From assembly GCA_035079385.1 (NCBI GenBank), contig JAVHKY010000054.1, positions 8,533,501 to 8,597,500 on the forward strand: a DNA stretch of 64,000 bases. Reading direction: 5' to 3'. This document shows positions 11,649 through 20,992 of this stretch, piece after piece. The notes beneath the pieces were generated by a model, which worked only from the letters and a program-made list of their open reading frames with translations, had not been told where the DNA came from and did no database searches. The stretch's first letter is position 1, and each line of letters starts with the position of its first letter. The stretch is from Aspidiotus rigidus (Eukaryota; Arthropoda; Insecta; Hemiptera; Diaspididae). The translations under genes were made by a program, and so were the position numbers.

Positions 11649-12287
11649 CAGGGAACCTGTTTTATCGGGGGGTAAACTGAAGGAAAATGACGGGCGCCGG
11701 GCGCCGTCCGGCAAGAAAAAGGGACTTGAAAAAATTTTGATGAAGTGATAGGAGGGGGACTTATCCTCTCTGCTTCATGCAGTATATTATACTAGGTTTA
11801 TACTACGTATTATATTAGGCGTATACTAGGTCCAAGCCTCCTTTATACTAGGTCTAGGCATCCTTCATACCATAAGCTTACAAGATCTTTATCAATAGCT
11901 TATACTAGCAGTTTGTCCTAGCTCTGTACTAGGTCTTAGGCTTCCTTTATACTATAGGTCTAGGAGGTCTGTATTAGTGGTTTTACTAGCTCTGTGACGT
12001 CATCAGATAGTGATGGCACGATGATCGTGACGTCATTAGATCGTGTGACGTCATCAGATTATGACGTCATCAAATCGTGACGTCATCAGATCTCCGAACT
12101 GTTAACAGGATAGGCCTACCGGGGGTACCACACAGGCTGTAAGGTGGTGAGGAACAAAGTTCACTCTACTTGAGACGACAAAAAGCAAAAAATGACACTC
12201 AGATGATTACTCCCATAAAACAGGTTCCCTGTTTGCCTCAATTAACAGAGTTAATGAAGGCAATTCCGAGCAGCTAACTGTGTGGGC
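11649..12287 (-). mobile_element. TGACGTCA-array element, copy B (inside the LINE)
   Basis: This 639-bp element interrupts the LINE between residues ...KTMIKK and LASGRD.... It starts CAGGGAACCTGTTTTATCGG and ends CTAACTGTGTGGGC. It is flanked by TGCGAGTTTCTTTTAA (11633-11648) and TGCGAGTTTTTTTTAA (12288-12303), a possible 16-bp duplication with one mismatch. It carries an inverted second AACCTG motif (about 12216-12230), five TGACGTCA sites, CTAGTATA-like repeats and a GC-rich near-palindrome (11688-11707). Copy A also has AAAAACTCGCA just outside the same end, so part of the flank may belong to the element rather than to the target. Confidence 0.75.
11995..12085. promoter_or_regulatory. Cluster of five perfect TGACGTCA sites (CRE-like), copy B
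   Basis: Perfect sites start at 11995, 12028, 12046, 12062 and 12078, more regular and more perfect than in copy A. Linkers are variants of ATCAGATCG. The factor class that binds this octamer (CREB/ATF) is established knowledge. Function here is untested. Confidence 0.6.
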
Positions 12288-12303
12288 TGCGAGTTTTTTT
12301 TAA

Positions 12304-13073
12304 TCATAGTTTTGATTTCTCTTGGAGAAAATAAGTCAACTACCTGCTCCTCTGCTAGACAGAGGTCAGGAGAAATATCGGTGACAATATCATTAGGTTG
12401 GAATCTTTGCTCAAGGTGCTCGGCATAGACTTCAGCTTTCTCTTTATCTGTTCTCGCCCAAGTATTGTTTGGATGTTTCAATGGGGAAATGGCGTCTGGT
12501 GGTTTATTTAACGAACGAGCTTCCTTCCAGAGTGAGTAATCAGTGGCTTCTGTGGCTCCCGGAGTGGTTACAAAGTGGTTGAAGGAATCATTGTTGTGCT
12601 CACAGATCCAGAGATTATTAAATGCCTGCTTGTGCAGAGGGTTGCGCGAAAGCTGCCAGCGGTGCCGCGCTTGCCTGCGTTTCTTGACCAGTTCCAGGAT
12701 TTCCATGGGATGGCACACATCTTGTGAATTCGTGGGTGTGGCCAATTTGGCTTCACGTTGGAGCAGTTTGGTGAAGGAATCAACTGCTGCCTCTAGTTGG
12801 TGTGGCGATTTCAGCCGTATGCGGAGGTTAACATTATTATTCACACCGTCACGAAAAGCATCCCAGTCTGTATGTTTGTTAGTAAGTTTAGGAGCCATCT
12901 GTTTGCGTATAATGGAATTGCCAAGTGTTAGGATAAGTGGCGAGTGATCTGAGGACAGGTCATCAATGTTCATGATCTCAGTATAGTTGGCCGATACTGC
13001 TCTCGTGATAAAAAAATCAATGCAGTCTGGTATTTTGTCAGGATCGCTGGGCCAGTGCGTTGGTTTACCATTG
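12304..13073 (-). pseudogene. LINE ORF2: end of endonuclease and linker
   Basis: This part of the jockey-like ORF2 reads NGKPTHWPSDPDKIPDCIDFF, followed by SSDHSPLILTLG. The SDH triplet is the conserved catalytic/C-terminal signature of APE-type LINE endonucleases. A linker of about 200 residues follows, ending SPREIKTMIKK, just before the reverse transcriptase. The frame is open throughout. The final residues of the computed open frame beyond 12304 come from inserted copy B and are not LINE protein. Confidence 0.88.
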
Positions 13074-13078
13074 GAGAG

Positions 13079-13414
13079 TGTGACGAGAATTTGGCATATC
13101 TCGTCACGTACCTTCAGTATCGCGATGCGTGACTGAAGATGAGCGTAACGTAAACAAAACAAACAAGCGACAATTCAATATTTTGGGAAAAAGGCGCGTA
13201 CGAACTCCTCAATAATTAGTATATAAGATCTCGCGAAATGTATGGTAGAGTGATCACCAATAGGGACATCACGGGTCGCTCCCTCATCGCAGGCCTCTCT
13301 TTCAGAACATATATCGTTGATGTAAATAATGTATATGTGATTTCAATATATATGTGATCGTTTCCATCAAGTTTCGTGTATATCAATGGACTTGTGTCCT
13401 CGTGGCTCGTCATA
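13079..13414. mobile_element. 336-bp DNA element nested in the LINE endonuclease
   Basis: The insertion is flanked by GAGAG on both sides (13074-13078 and 13415-13419). Its ends are TGTGACGAG and, inverted, TATGACGAG. Removing it with one GAGAG restores the uninterrupted LINE reading ...NAKCLSNGKPTHW.... It has no transposase. A 5-bp duplication and short inverted ends indicate a cut-and-paste MITE, but the superfamily is not determined. Confidence 0.85.
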
Positions 13415-13540
13415 GAGAGGCACTTTGCGTTGACGTTAGCTGTGGCCTGCCATAATTGGCGGCCTTTAGTTGTAGTAGTGCGAGATCCCCAGTAAGGATG
13501 CTTGGCATTGAAGTCACCACCAATGATCCATTTGCCTCCA
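13415..13540 (-). pseudogene. LINE ORF2: start of retained endonuclease domain
   Basis: On the minus strand this reads GKWIIGGDFNAKHPYWGSR, the classic APE endonuclease motif of jockey-type LINEs. It continues TTTTKGRQLWQATANVNAKCL up to the nested insertion. The upstream catalytic residues of the domain are missing because of 5' truncation. Confidence 0.88.
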
Positions 13541-13650
13541 GAACTAGGAGCAAGTGAGCCCCGGGAACCACTCAGCCTAACAAGATTCGTGTTATATAGG
13601 TTCCCAGGAGGAATTTAGTCGAGTTTACTAGACTTGTACTACGTGCGAGT
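13541..13650. repeat. LINE target-site duplication and right part of the split CTAGTATA-rich repeat
   Basis: The duplicate GAACTAGGAGCAAGT (13541-13555) is followed by sequence such as GTTTACTAGACTTGTACTA, in the same vocabulary as 9390-10143. The LINE therefore landed in this older repeat. Confidence 0.7.
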
Positions 13651-15088
13651 GAGCCTTCCTTGTTTCTGTTCTCCCCTCCTCTCTACTTCTGATCTTTGCT
13701 TCCACATCATGTTCACCCTTATGAGGCTAGAGAGGTGAGACAGGAATGAAACATGATTTCCGTTTTTTTCACTGCGATCAATTTTCCAACATTATCTAGT
13801 AGAACTACCTTCATCTCAGAGATAGATTATATGAATACCCCGAGGGCTAGTAATGGGCGCGTTGATGTTCCTGGCACCATTATTTGCTCATTTTGATAAT
13901 TTGTTGTTCGTATATGGAATTCGCTGTCTTGAGAATTTCAACAAGGTCGAGACAGAGAAAAAAGACCCAAATTTGAGATGAATCTGCAGATGGGATTTGA
14001 GCGACAGAAGAAAAGCATTACGTGGATTCAGAGCATTTGAAAAGATAAAAAGATTTGGATATTGGGCTGCTGAGGCCAGAAAGTAAGCAATGAGTGAAAG
14101 AGCACAGTGCCGGAGAGGAGGAATATCTGCCTCAGCTCATAGCTCGAGTGAAAGGTTAAATTATTATCATTTTATAGATTCAAATCCATCGATGTGATAG
14201 AAAACAGGACGTATTTTTCAACAAAATACCTAATTTTGGGGTACTTGGCTTGTAACAATTTTTCAAATAAGTCTAACGCAATCTAGCGCAGATGAGGGAT
14301 TTACAACAAGGTTACTCATTTTGAGCCAAATCTTACGATACCTTACCGAGGAAGGCGGAGTGAAGGTTGAAAAACTGAAAAAATTTGTGAACTTTACTGC
14401 TTGATGAATGTTTTGGAGATTGAAACTTTAGCGAGGTAAGACAGGAAAAATTTATTGTACAAATAATTCAAAGTGTATATGTAACATTTCAGGATATGAA
14501 ATATTCGGGACGTCGCGTCGGGTCGATTATAAAATAAAAAATTTTACGACGGCAAAGCTTTAAAATTTCTCCTCTTCGTTTAATACGTATAAACAACGTG
14601 AGCGATAGCAAAACCTGCCTCTCACTCCCTACTTAAATAAAATAAAAGGTGGGTGTGTTGCTATCAGAAGATTTGTGACTGCGGCTCTCCTATACAAAAC
14701 ATTTGCGTTTTTTCGCGCGTTTTCACGACGGAAACGAAATAGTTTCGATTTAATTGATGTAACTATTTTCGATTACATGAAACTACATTATTTTCGTGTA
14801 GACAGTCAGGTTTCATGTACAGGACGCGTTATCATCAATTATGAACAAGTAGGAGCAAACTTTCTTGCGGAGTCTCAATTTGTTCATGTATCATAAAAAT
14901 ATCAAAAATGACTTTATGACAGTCTGTCTGGCCGTTCTAGTGGACTGATTCTGTTCGTTTAGCACCTCAGATGAGCCATCAAGCATCGGCGACCGCCTCA
15001 CTTAAGACATTTTTGAGTGTTCCTCATTTGAGTTTTTCCCATATCTACGTATTAAAAGAAATCAGTAAAATTTGATACAATTCGCCCG
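13651..15088. other. No gene or element recognised
   Basis: Mixed AT-rich sequence. Open frames are short, and none shows a domain or flanking splice signals that I would trust. Confidence 0.4.
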
Positions 15089-15450
15089 CAACTTCTACCA
15101 GACGGATCGGACTGATCTTTTTTGTATAAAAGTTTCCAACCCACAGATAAACCACCACCCATTAGCTAATCCATCCCCGGCTACAGGTTTGAGAAATATT
15201 GAAACACTATTTTGCCTTGTGCATTTCCTATGGGAATTTTATCACCTGAAATTGAATAGCAACTTCTACTGAACGGATCGGGGTGATTTTTTTTTTATGA
15301 AAGCTTTGATCCACAGTTAAGCTATAACTCACGATTTTACTCCGCCTCCCTCGCAAATTTTCAAAAAATCGAAACGCGATTTTGTCTCGTACATCTCTTG
15401 TGGAGATATTTTTGAGATGAAATTGAACAACTTTTTCCAGTTCGCCTTTC
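15089..15450. repeat. Diverged 170-bp tandem repeat, two units plus a partial
   Basis: Units starting CAACTTCTACCAGACGGATC (15089) and CAACTTCTACTGAACGGATC (15260) align over their full length. A third start, CAACTTTTTCCAG, is at about 15427. Shared landmarks in each unit are the T-run, CCACAG.TAA, GAAATATTGAAACACTATTTTG versus its diverged twin, and GAAATTGAA near the end. Confidence 0.7.
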
Positions 15451-17080
15451 GTGTAAGTGGCAATTTTTCATGCGTGGAAATAATTTAAACTCAAGTGAAA
15501 TTCAGGTCCGATAAAAATAATTTTGCGAAAAACAATCTTCATCCAGTCAATCAATTTTCCGCTCAAGTTCAGGCAATTTCACTACGACTGGTATATCGAA
15601 AAAAAAAAAAAAAAAAAAAACTGAAAGCGTACTATTATGCTTTTCTGTTCATAAGGGGACTAAATTACATTCACGTAAAGAATAATGGAGCGTAACCAGA
15701 CTTGACAGTTTCAAAAATCAACGTGAAGATGCACCCTAACCGTAAATGATCTACCGTCACTAAAAATATGCTCATACATATGCTAACTTACCGTAAGAGT
15801 CCAAAAAATACTCTTCTCCCCTTCCTTTATTCTTGGGTAAATAGTTGAAAGTGTAAGAATAATCAACACCAATCAAAAGAAGACTGTTCAGCCTTGCTTT
15901 AGGCGAATAATTGACTTTAGAAGTTATGTCGGAATAACAAATGAAGAGCACCAGCCATCTTCGGTTGACCTTTAAAGAAAAACTAATCAGCGAGGGAAAC
16001 GTAAATCGCGTATCAATTTTCTTATTTTGACATCGCGCCAATACTGGAAATCATTTAGGAGAATGGTTATACTTGGTACGAATAACACTTCACTCGATCT
16101 TTTTTTCTCTTTCTCGTAAGTACTACACAATAAAGAATATTCCACGGAACATAATATCCTGAAATTATACGTTCTCGCTTTTAGATTCGCCGCGTTTCAA
16201 ACGCGAAAAGTAAAAATGCTTGGTAACAACTGTTCGCATTCACGTTCAGCACACCAATCCTTTCTCGCGGGGCAGTTTTCTCCCTCGTAGGCCTATCAGG
16301 AGAATTGATGATGGGGTTTAGATAATACCTTGTTTAAAGGTCCGTTGTCCCTTACACGAGCACGGCTTCTCTCTCGCCTATTCGAATGCAGTTCACGGAA
16401 ACTTTCACAACGCTCCTAGCAAACAATATAATTTCTTCGGTTGTTATAAAATTGGTCGTTGCTCATATCTACACAATATCACGTCAATTGAACGAAGTAA
16501 TTTTCTGCACTCGACAAATAATACAGCGAGTGTGCAACTCACAGTTATGCGGACAACTCTACGCAATAATATGCACCACAATCACATCGGAATATTTAAT
16601 TGGAAATATCGACTAAAGGTCACAATGCGTGACTTATTCGCAGAAATTCAGCGATAGTTTGCCGCAAACATATCCACTAAAGTTGAACTTGTACTGAAAA
16701 ATAAGAATTTCGCGACAAAGCCAAAAACTAAGCAACAGACTAAACAAATATAGAGGTCATTAATTTTACAAGCATCTTTATCTTACAATTTTTGGCGAGC
16801 TTACGAATACTTCTTCCAATGAATAAATTTTACCGTCTAGCCTTAATTATGTGAAAAAAGGGTGATGATCAGAAATTCTTCATCAAGAACATATGATTGT
16901 ACTCATCAACATGATGTGATTTCACGAAACAAATGGCCAGGAAGTAATCGAAATTACCGTAAAAAATTTTTTCTAGATAGTTTCTTATTTTTAAATTTTT
17001 TGGTAAGAGTTGACACCTGTATTCTGAAACAAACAAAATAATTTCAAGTACATCCAAAGGACCGAAAACTCTTGGGTCTC
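15451..17080. other. No gene recognised
   Basis: AT-rich sequence with a poly(A) run at 15600-15620. Open frames 15772-16041 (minus) and 16386-16616 (plus) have no recognised domain. The last 100 bases (about 16980-17080) resemble the sequence upstream of 32215, so the repeat family extends further left than its core. Confidence 0.4.
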
Positions 17081-17467
17081 TTAACGGAGTTGAATGAGAA
17101 GTGGCAGGTAACCTGTCTTATGGGGCATGTGGGATCTGATGTGATGTCACAAAATTGACCTATGACGTCACAAGGTTGATCTATGGCGTCATTGAACGAT
17201 GACGTCACAGGCTCCGCCTTCCAAGCTATATGCGATAGAAGGACGGACTTGGCAAAAACTGATCTATGACGTCATCACATTGTGATGTCACAGACACCGC
17301 CTTCCAAGCTATACATGGTAGGAGGGGGACTTGGGAAATTTCCAAGCTCCGTGCTTTCTTGACCGGTCGGACAACGGACGTATCTCAAATTCCCTGTTGA
17401 AAGTTTCAAACGAAAGTCAATTATTGCTGACTAGACAGCATAGTTTGCACTTTCGAAGCATTTTTTG
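17081..17467 (+). repeat. AACCTG-ended repeat, copy D, left part
   Basis: The order of landmarks matches copy F (32215-32630): TTAACGGAGTTGAAT, GGCAGGTAACCTGTCTTATGGGG, TGACGTCA sites (17163, 17200, 17267), two blocks of CCGCCTTCCAAGCTATA, GCTCCGTGCTTTCTTGACCGG, and TTCCCTGTTGAAAGTTTCAAAC. It ends at GCATTTTTTG, where foreign sequence begins. The same order resumes at about 18343. Confidence 0.75.
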
Positions 17468-18342
17468 ACGGGAGACCCGCCATCCGTTTAGTTACTGGGG
17501 GCCCTCAGAGGAATTCTTTCCGCGTACGCATAACGCTGGGACTTGGAAAAATTCGTGACCTTCTATGGGCTAGTATAGGGACTTGGAAAATTCCGGGCTC
17601 TTCTATACCCCCTATTGGCTATAGTATAAAGACTAGGAAAAATTTCGAGCTCTTTTATGCGACTTTGAAAAATTTTCGCGGCTCCTGTATAGTCATCTGT
17701 GAAACTTGGAAACGGGAGACCCGCCATCCATTTAGTTACTGGGGGCCCTCAGAGGAATTCTGTCGCCCCTTTATTGGCTAGTATAGTGACAGAGAAAAAT
17801 TTCTTGTTCTTCTATGCGACTTAGAAAAATTTTCGCAACTCGTGTATAGCCATCTGTGGAACTTGGGAAAATTTCGACTGTTCTATAGTCTTCTATGGGA
17901 CTTGAAAAAATTTTCGCGAGTACTCAACGCTGGCACTTGGAAAAATTCCTTTCTCCTCTACAGCCGTGTATGGCACTTGAAAAAATTCCTGGCTCCTCTA
18001 TATCGTCTTCTATGGGAATTAGAAAAATTCCTTGTTCCTCTATATCGCGGAGCTCTGGGACTTGGAAAAATTCCTGGCTCCTCTTTGGCCGTTTATGGGA
18101 TTTGGAAAAATTAGTGATCTTCTTGACTCTTATCGCTAAGACTTGTAGGAATTCCCGGAAATTCGTGACCCTTTTGACTGAGAAATTCTTGATTGTTCTA
18201 TAGCCCTCAATGGGACTCGGTAAATTTTGTGATCTTTATCCCCTTCATATTATTTATATATTGCTTTCATATTTCTCGCAACCGCGCGAAACCATGAGTC
18301 GCGGGTCTTCCGCAACTCTTGCTCCCTGAGCAAGAGGCTGTA
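17468..18342. repeat. Inserted minisatellite array splitting copy D
   Basis: About 875 bp that copy F lacks. It contains two direct copies of a block starting CGGGAGACCCGCCATCC (about 17470 and 17712). The rest is an array of imperfect 40-50-bp units of the type GGGACTTGGAAAAATTCC plus GGCTCCTCTATAG (17535-18230). Overlapping open frames such as 17842-18114 are repeat artefacts rich in W/L/F/K/N. No clean target duplication was found. Confidence 0.7.
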
Positions 18343-18480
18343 TTACATTCTTGTCATTTTCTCAAAAACTAGCTATTTTAGAGGAAAAAGTTTTGAACAA
18401 AAGTTGTTCCTCATCCAATTTACCTAAAAATACATCACTCAGTTATTACTCTAAGGCTATTGCTTGGCATAGAAATCTTT
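18343..18480 (+). repeat. Copy D, right part (conserved tail)
   Basis: It matches 32640-32775: ACATTCTTGTCATTTTCTC, AAAAAGTTTTGAACAAAAGT, TTGTTCCTCATCCAATTTAC, and TTGCTTGGCATAGAAAT. Conservation is higher than in the relic at 7655-7802. Confidence 0.8.
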
Positions 18481-18540
18481 GAGATGTGTATTGGGATTTA
18501 AACCTGCACTAGAGCGCGCTACAAAATCACTCCTCTCTTT

Positions 18541-18782
18541 CTGCGCGCAGGCAAATATTTGAGTGATCACGTACATTTTTATACGAGAAAACGGCAAGTT
18601 TTGATTTGTCGCGAGAGAGTAAAAAATCTATTTATTAATTTGATTTGGAGAAAAATTAATTTTCTAATGGTATTAGGATAAAATGTAGGACGTATATTTT
18701 CATAAAACACTCTTAATTCTTGTAAAAAACGTTTACGCTTCGCGATCACTCAAATTTTTCGCAGGACTACCAAATTATGAAA
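18541..18782. repeat. Possible short inverted-repeat element
   Basis: AAATATTTGAGTGATCACG (about 18554) is inverted as CGCGATCACTCAAATTTTTC (about 18742-18761). CTGCG and GCAG flank the arms. No target duplication could be defined, so the call is tentative. Confidence 0.4.
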
Positions 18783-19881
18783 CTCTCAAGTTTACGGATA
18801 AATCCCAATCGAGAAATAATATTTCAGAGAAACCGAAGTCCATATACGCATACGAGTAGAGGAAGCAGAATGAGAGATCCGAGAAGGAAAAATAGTTAGG
18901 AACAACCTTTCATTTAGAGACCATGAAAATCTGAGAGATTGAGGTCATGGAGGATATTGAAATCGAGAAGAGCATTGGCGTGCTAGCATTGAATCCACAT
19001 TTGACGATTCCTGAATTATTGGTATCAAAATGTTGGATAAGAGGCAAACGTTTCATATATGCTTTTAAATAGAATAATCGTGATTTCTAATTCGTTCTAA
19101 TCGCGTCGGAAATTCATTTAAGATATAAATTCAAATGAAAATAGATACTAGGCTAACCGAAAAATAAAATTTAGGACTATTAGCGAGATTCTTATCCATT
19201 TAGTGGGGAAAAAACTGGAGTTTCAACATGAAATTATTCAAACAGTGTTTTTCTGTAACCCAATACGAGTACTGGCACGATTCCCTTTTCGATTACAAAA
19301 TTGGTGAAGGCAAATAGACTCGAACTCTACCTATTGTCTGCTTCTACCCTTGAGTCTTGTTGATTCTTATACAAAATGCAAGCCGAATCAGAAACTCTGT
19401 TCTTTCCATAAAGAATGGAAGTATTGAGTCTGCTGAAGGGACCAATAATTGATATAAGAATCTTCCGTGAGAAATTTATGGGTAGGAAGGATTTCTAATA
19501 TGGTTTACTCAAAGACTATTCAAGGAGTCCATCGACTATAGATTACGTGGACGTCAGGCGTGTAGATAGAAGAAGTTTCTGGGGGGGTTTTGAGCGCTGA
19601 AAATTTTTTTTACTTTCTCCCTCGAAAGCTTCCCCCACCCCTCTAAATTGTTGGTGCACATTATGGGTATCAAAATACACGATTTTTAAAGGAGGCCGTA
19701 TAATACGAATATTTTTGGATCAATTTCAGGCGTGTAATTTTCAAAAAAAAATATTATCTGAACATAATATTGTTGTATAGGTATAGTAAAAATAGATAAA
19801 TGTAGGTAATTGAGTATAAATATTCAAATACGAGTATTAAGTATGTGATACGTGTGCTCAACGATCAATTAGAATATCTCT
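18783..19881. other. No gene recognised
   Basis: AT-rich sequence with no supported coding segment. It precedes the hAT transposase relic and may include its decayed downstream non-coding sequence. Confidence 0.4.
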
Positions 19882-20106
19882 TTATTTGAGTTGAAGTCTT
19901 CTTGTGCTTTCTGCAAATCTATCCAAGACTTCTTCAACGATCAGCGTAAACCTGCGATTAATGAACAATGATGCCAGTCCGTTCAACCTTTCCCCTGATG
20001 TTGTGCTTCTTAAATACGTTTTAATTAATCTCAAACTAGAGAATGAACGCTCACTTGTGGTTGTGGTGACAGGAAGGGCTAGCAAAATTTTTACAGTAGC
20101 TACATA
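19882..20106 (-). pseudogene. hAT transposase C-terminal (dimerisation) fragment
   Basis: The minus-strand reading YVATVKILLALPVTTTTSER is followed by SFSSLRLIKTYLRSTTSGER and LNGLASLFINR. This is the hAT-family C-terminal dimerisation domain found in transposases and in ZMYM-like host proteins. The N-terminal zinc finger and the DDE catalytic part are absent. Upstream coding is cut off near 20110-20240 by a low-complexity A/G/C-run segment. The natural stop is at 19882-19884. It is probably a dead 3' remnant of an autonomous element and could not by itself mobilise the hAT-type elements in this window. Confidence 0.85.
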
Positions 20107-20988
20107 ATTCTATTTTTTCCTGACCCAAATTAGAGCTGAAGAACGATTTTTTTTTTCTTTCTTCTTTTCTTCTTTTTTTTTTTTTTTTTGCGCTCTGGGG
20201 GGGTTGACCCTAACCCCCCCCCCCCGTATCTACGCGCCTGGTGGACGTGCTACACTGATGAGAAGACAAGTATCGAAAAATTGCACTTCCTCGTAATCAG
20301 CTGGCGTTCTTATTTTCTCGAAAAATGGGGGGTATGTTGTCACCCCTTGAAATCGATTTGTTTGACTTATGGCATATTCATGTGGTTGAAGAAGGAAGTC
20401 CCCCTATTCAAAGTGAAATTCGTTCTTCACATATTCTAATTTTTGAAAAAAGAGTGCAAGCTAATAGGTTTAAAGGAAACTGATATCTTATTACCCTGCA
20501 ATTTTGAATTTTAGTGTAACAATTTTCCACCAGAAATGTACAGGGAGGAAATCGCCTTATATAAGATTTCTCAAAGGGCATTGAAATTAGGGGCATAATT
20601 TTAAGTTTTCTCAGTTTGAATGGATATTTTCAATATGCGAAAAAATGTAGAAACGACGATTGAGTAGAATTTGTTGAAAGTTCTAAGATTTTTTGAAAAA
20701 TTTGCTCCGTAAGCAATATAATGGGAGGAAATTATGGTTTGAGCTCAGAGGCTGTTGAAGTTTTAGAGCTTTTATTTTAAAGAATTTTGGGATTTAGATA
20801 GATACGATCGGTTCAGAGGTTTTTGGAGTTTATTTTATGTGGATGAATTATATATATATTTTCTGTTGAATTATGCAAAAGTTAAGCACTACGTTCGAAA
20901 TTCACAATATTTAAAAATTAATTACATCATTTGATTTTCTGTTTTCTAGGGTAAGTTCACTCCAGTACAGTCAACCCATTTATTGATG
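20107..20988. other. Low-complexity junction and unrecognised sequence
   Basis: It holds long homopolymer tracts (T-run about 20145-20190, G/C-runs about 20198-20226) with the phrase GGGTTGACCCTAACCCC. Past these, AT-rich sequence runs up to the transposon at 20993. No gene is supported. Confidence 0.4.
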
Positions 20989-20992
20989 TGTA
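20989..20992. repeat. Target-site duplication TGTA, left
   Basis: TGTA directly precedes the left terminus TGTTAGCG and is repeated at 23520-23523 directly after the right terminus. Confidence 0.85.

Larger units (their letters stand above)
10159..13540 (-). mobile_element. 5'-truncated jockey-like non-LTR retrotransposon (LINE) with nested insertions
   Basis: A minus-strand ORF2 with APE-type endonuclease, linker and reverse transcriptase in the usual order ends in an A-rich tail (the T-run at 10159-10177). It is flanked by a perfect 15-bp target-site duplication (10144-10158, 13541-13555). The 5' end is cut inside the endonuclease domain, a normal result of incomplete target-primed reverse transcription. 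Two later insertions lie inside it: 13079-13414 and 11649-12287. Coding sequence joins in frame across the first when one GAGAG is removed. An in-frame stop (10646-10648) and further frame damage at the 3' end show it is inactive. Confidence 0.92.

Noticed and set aside
17842..18203. Two overlapping 90- to 102-codon frames with repeated GTWKNS/LEKF motifs
   Set aside because: They are translations of the GGGACTTGGAAAAATTCC minisatellite in two frames.
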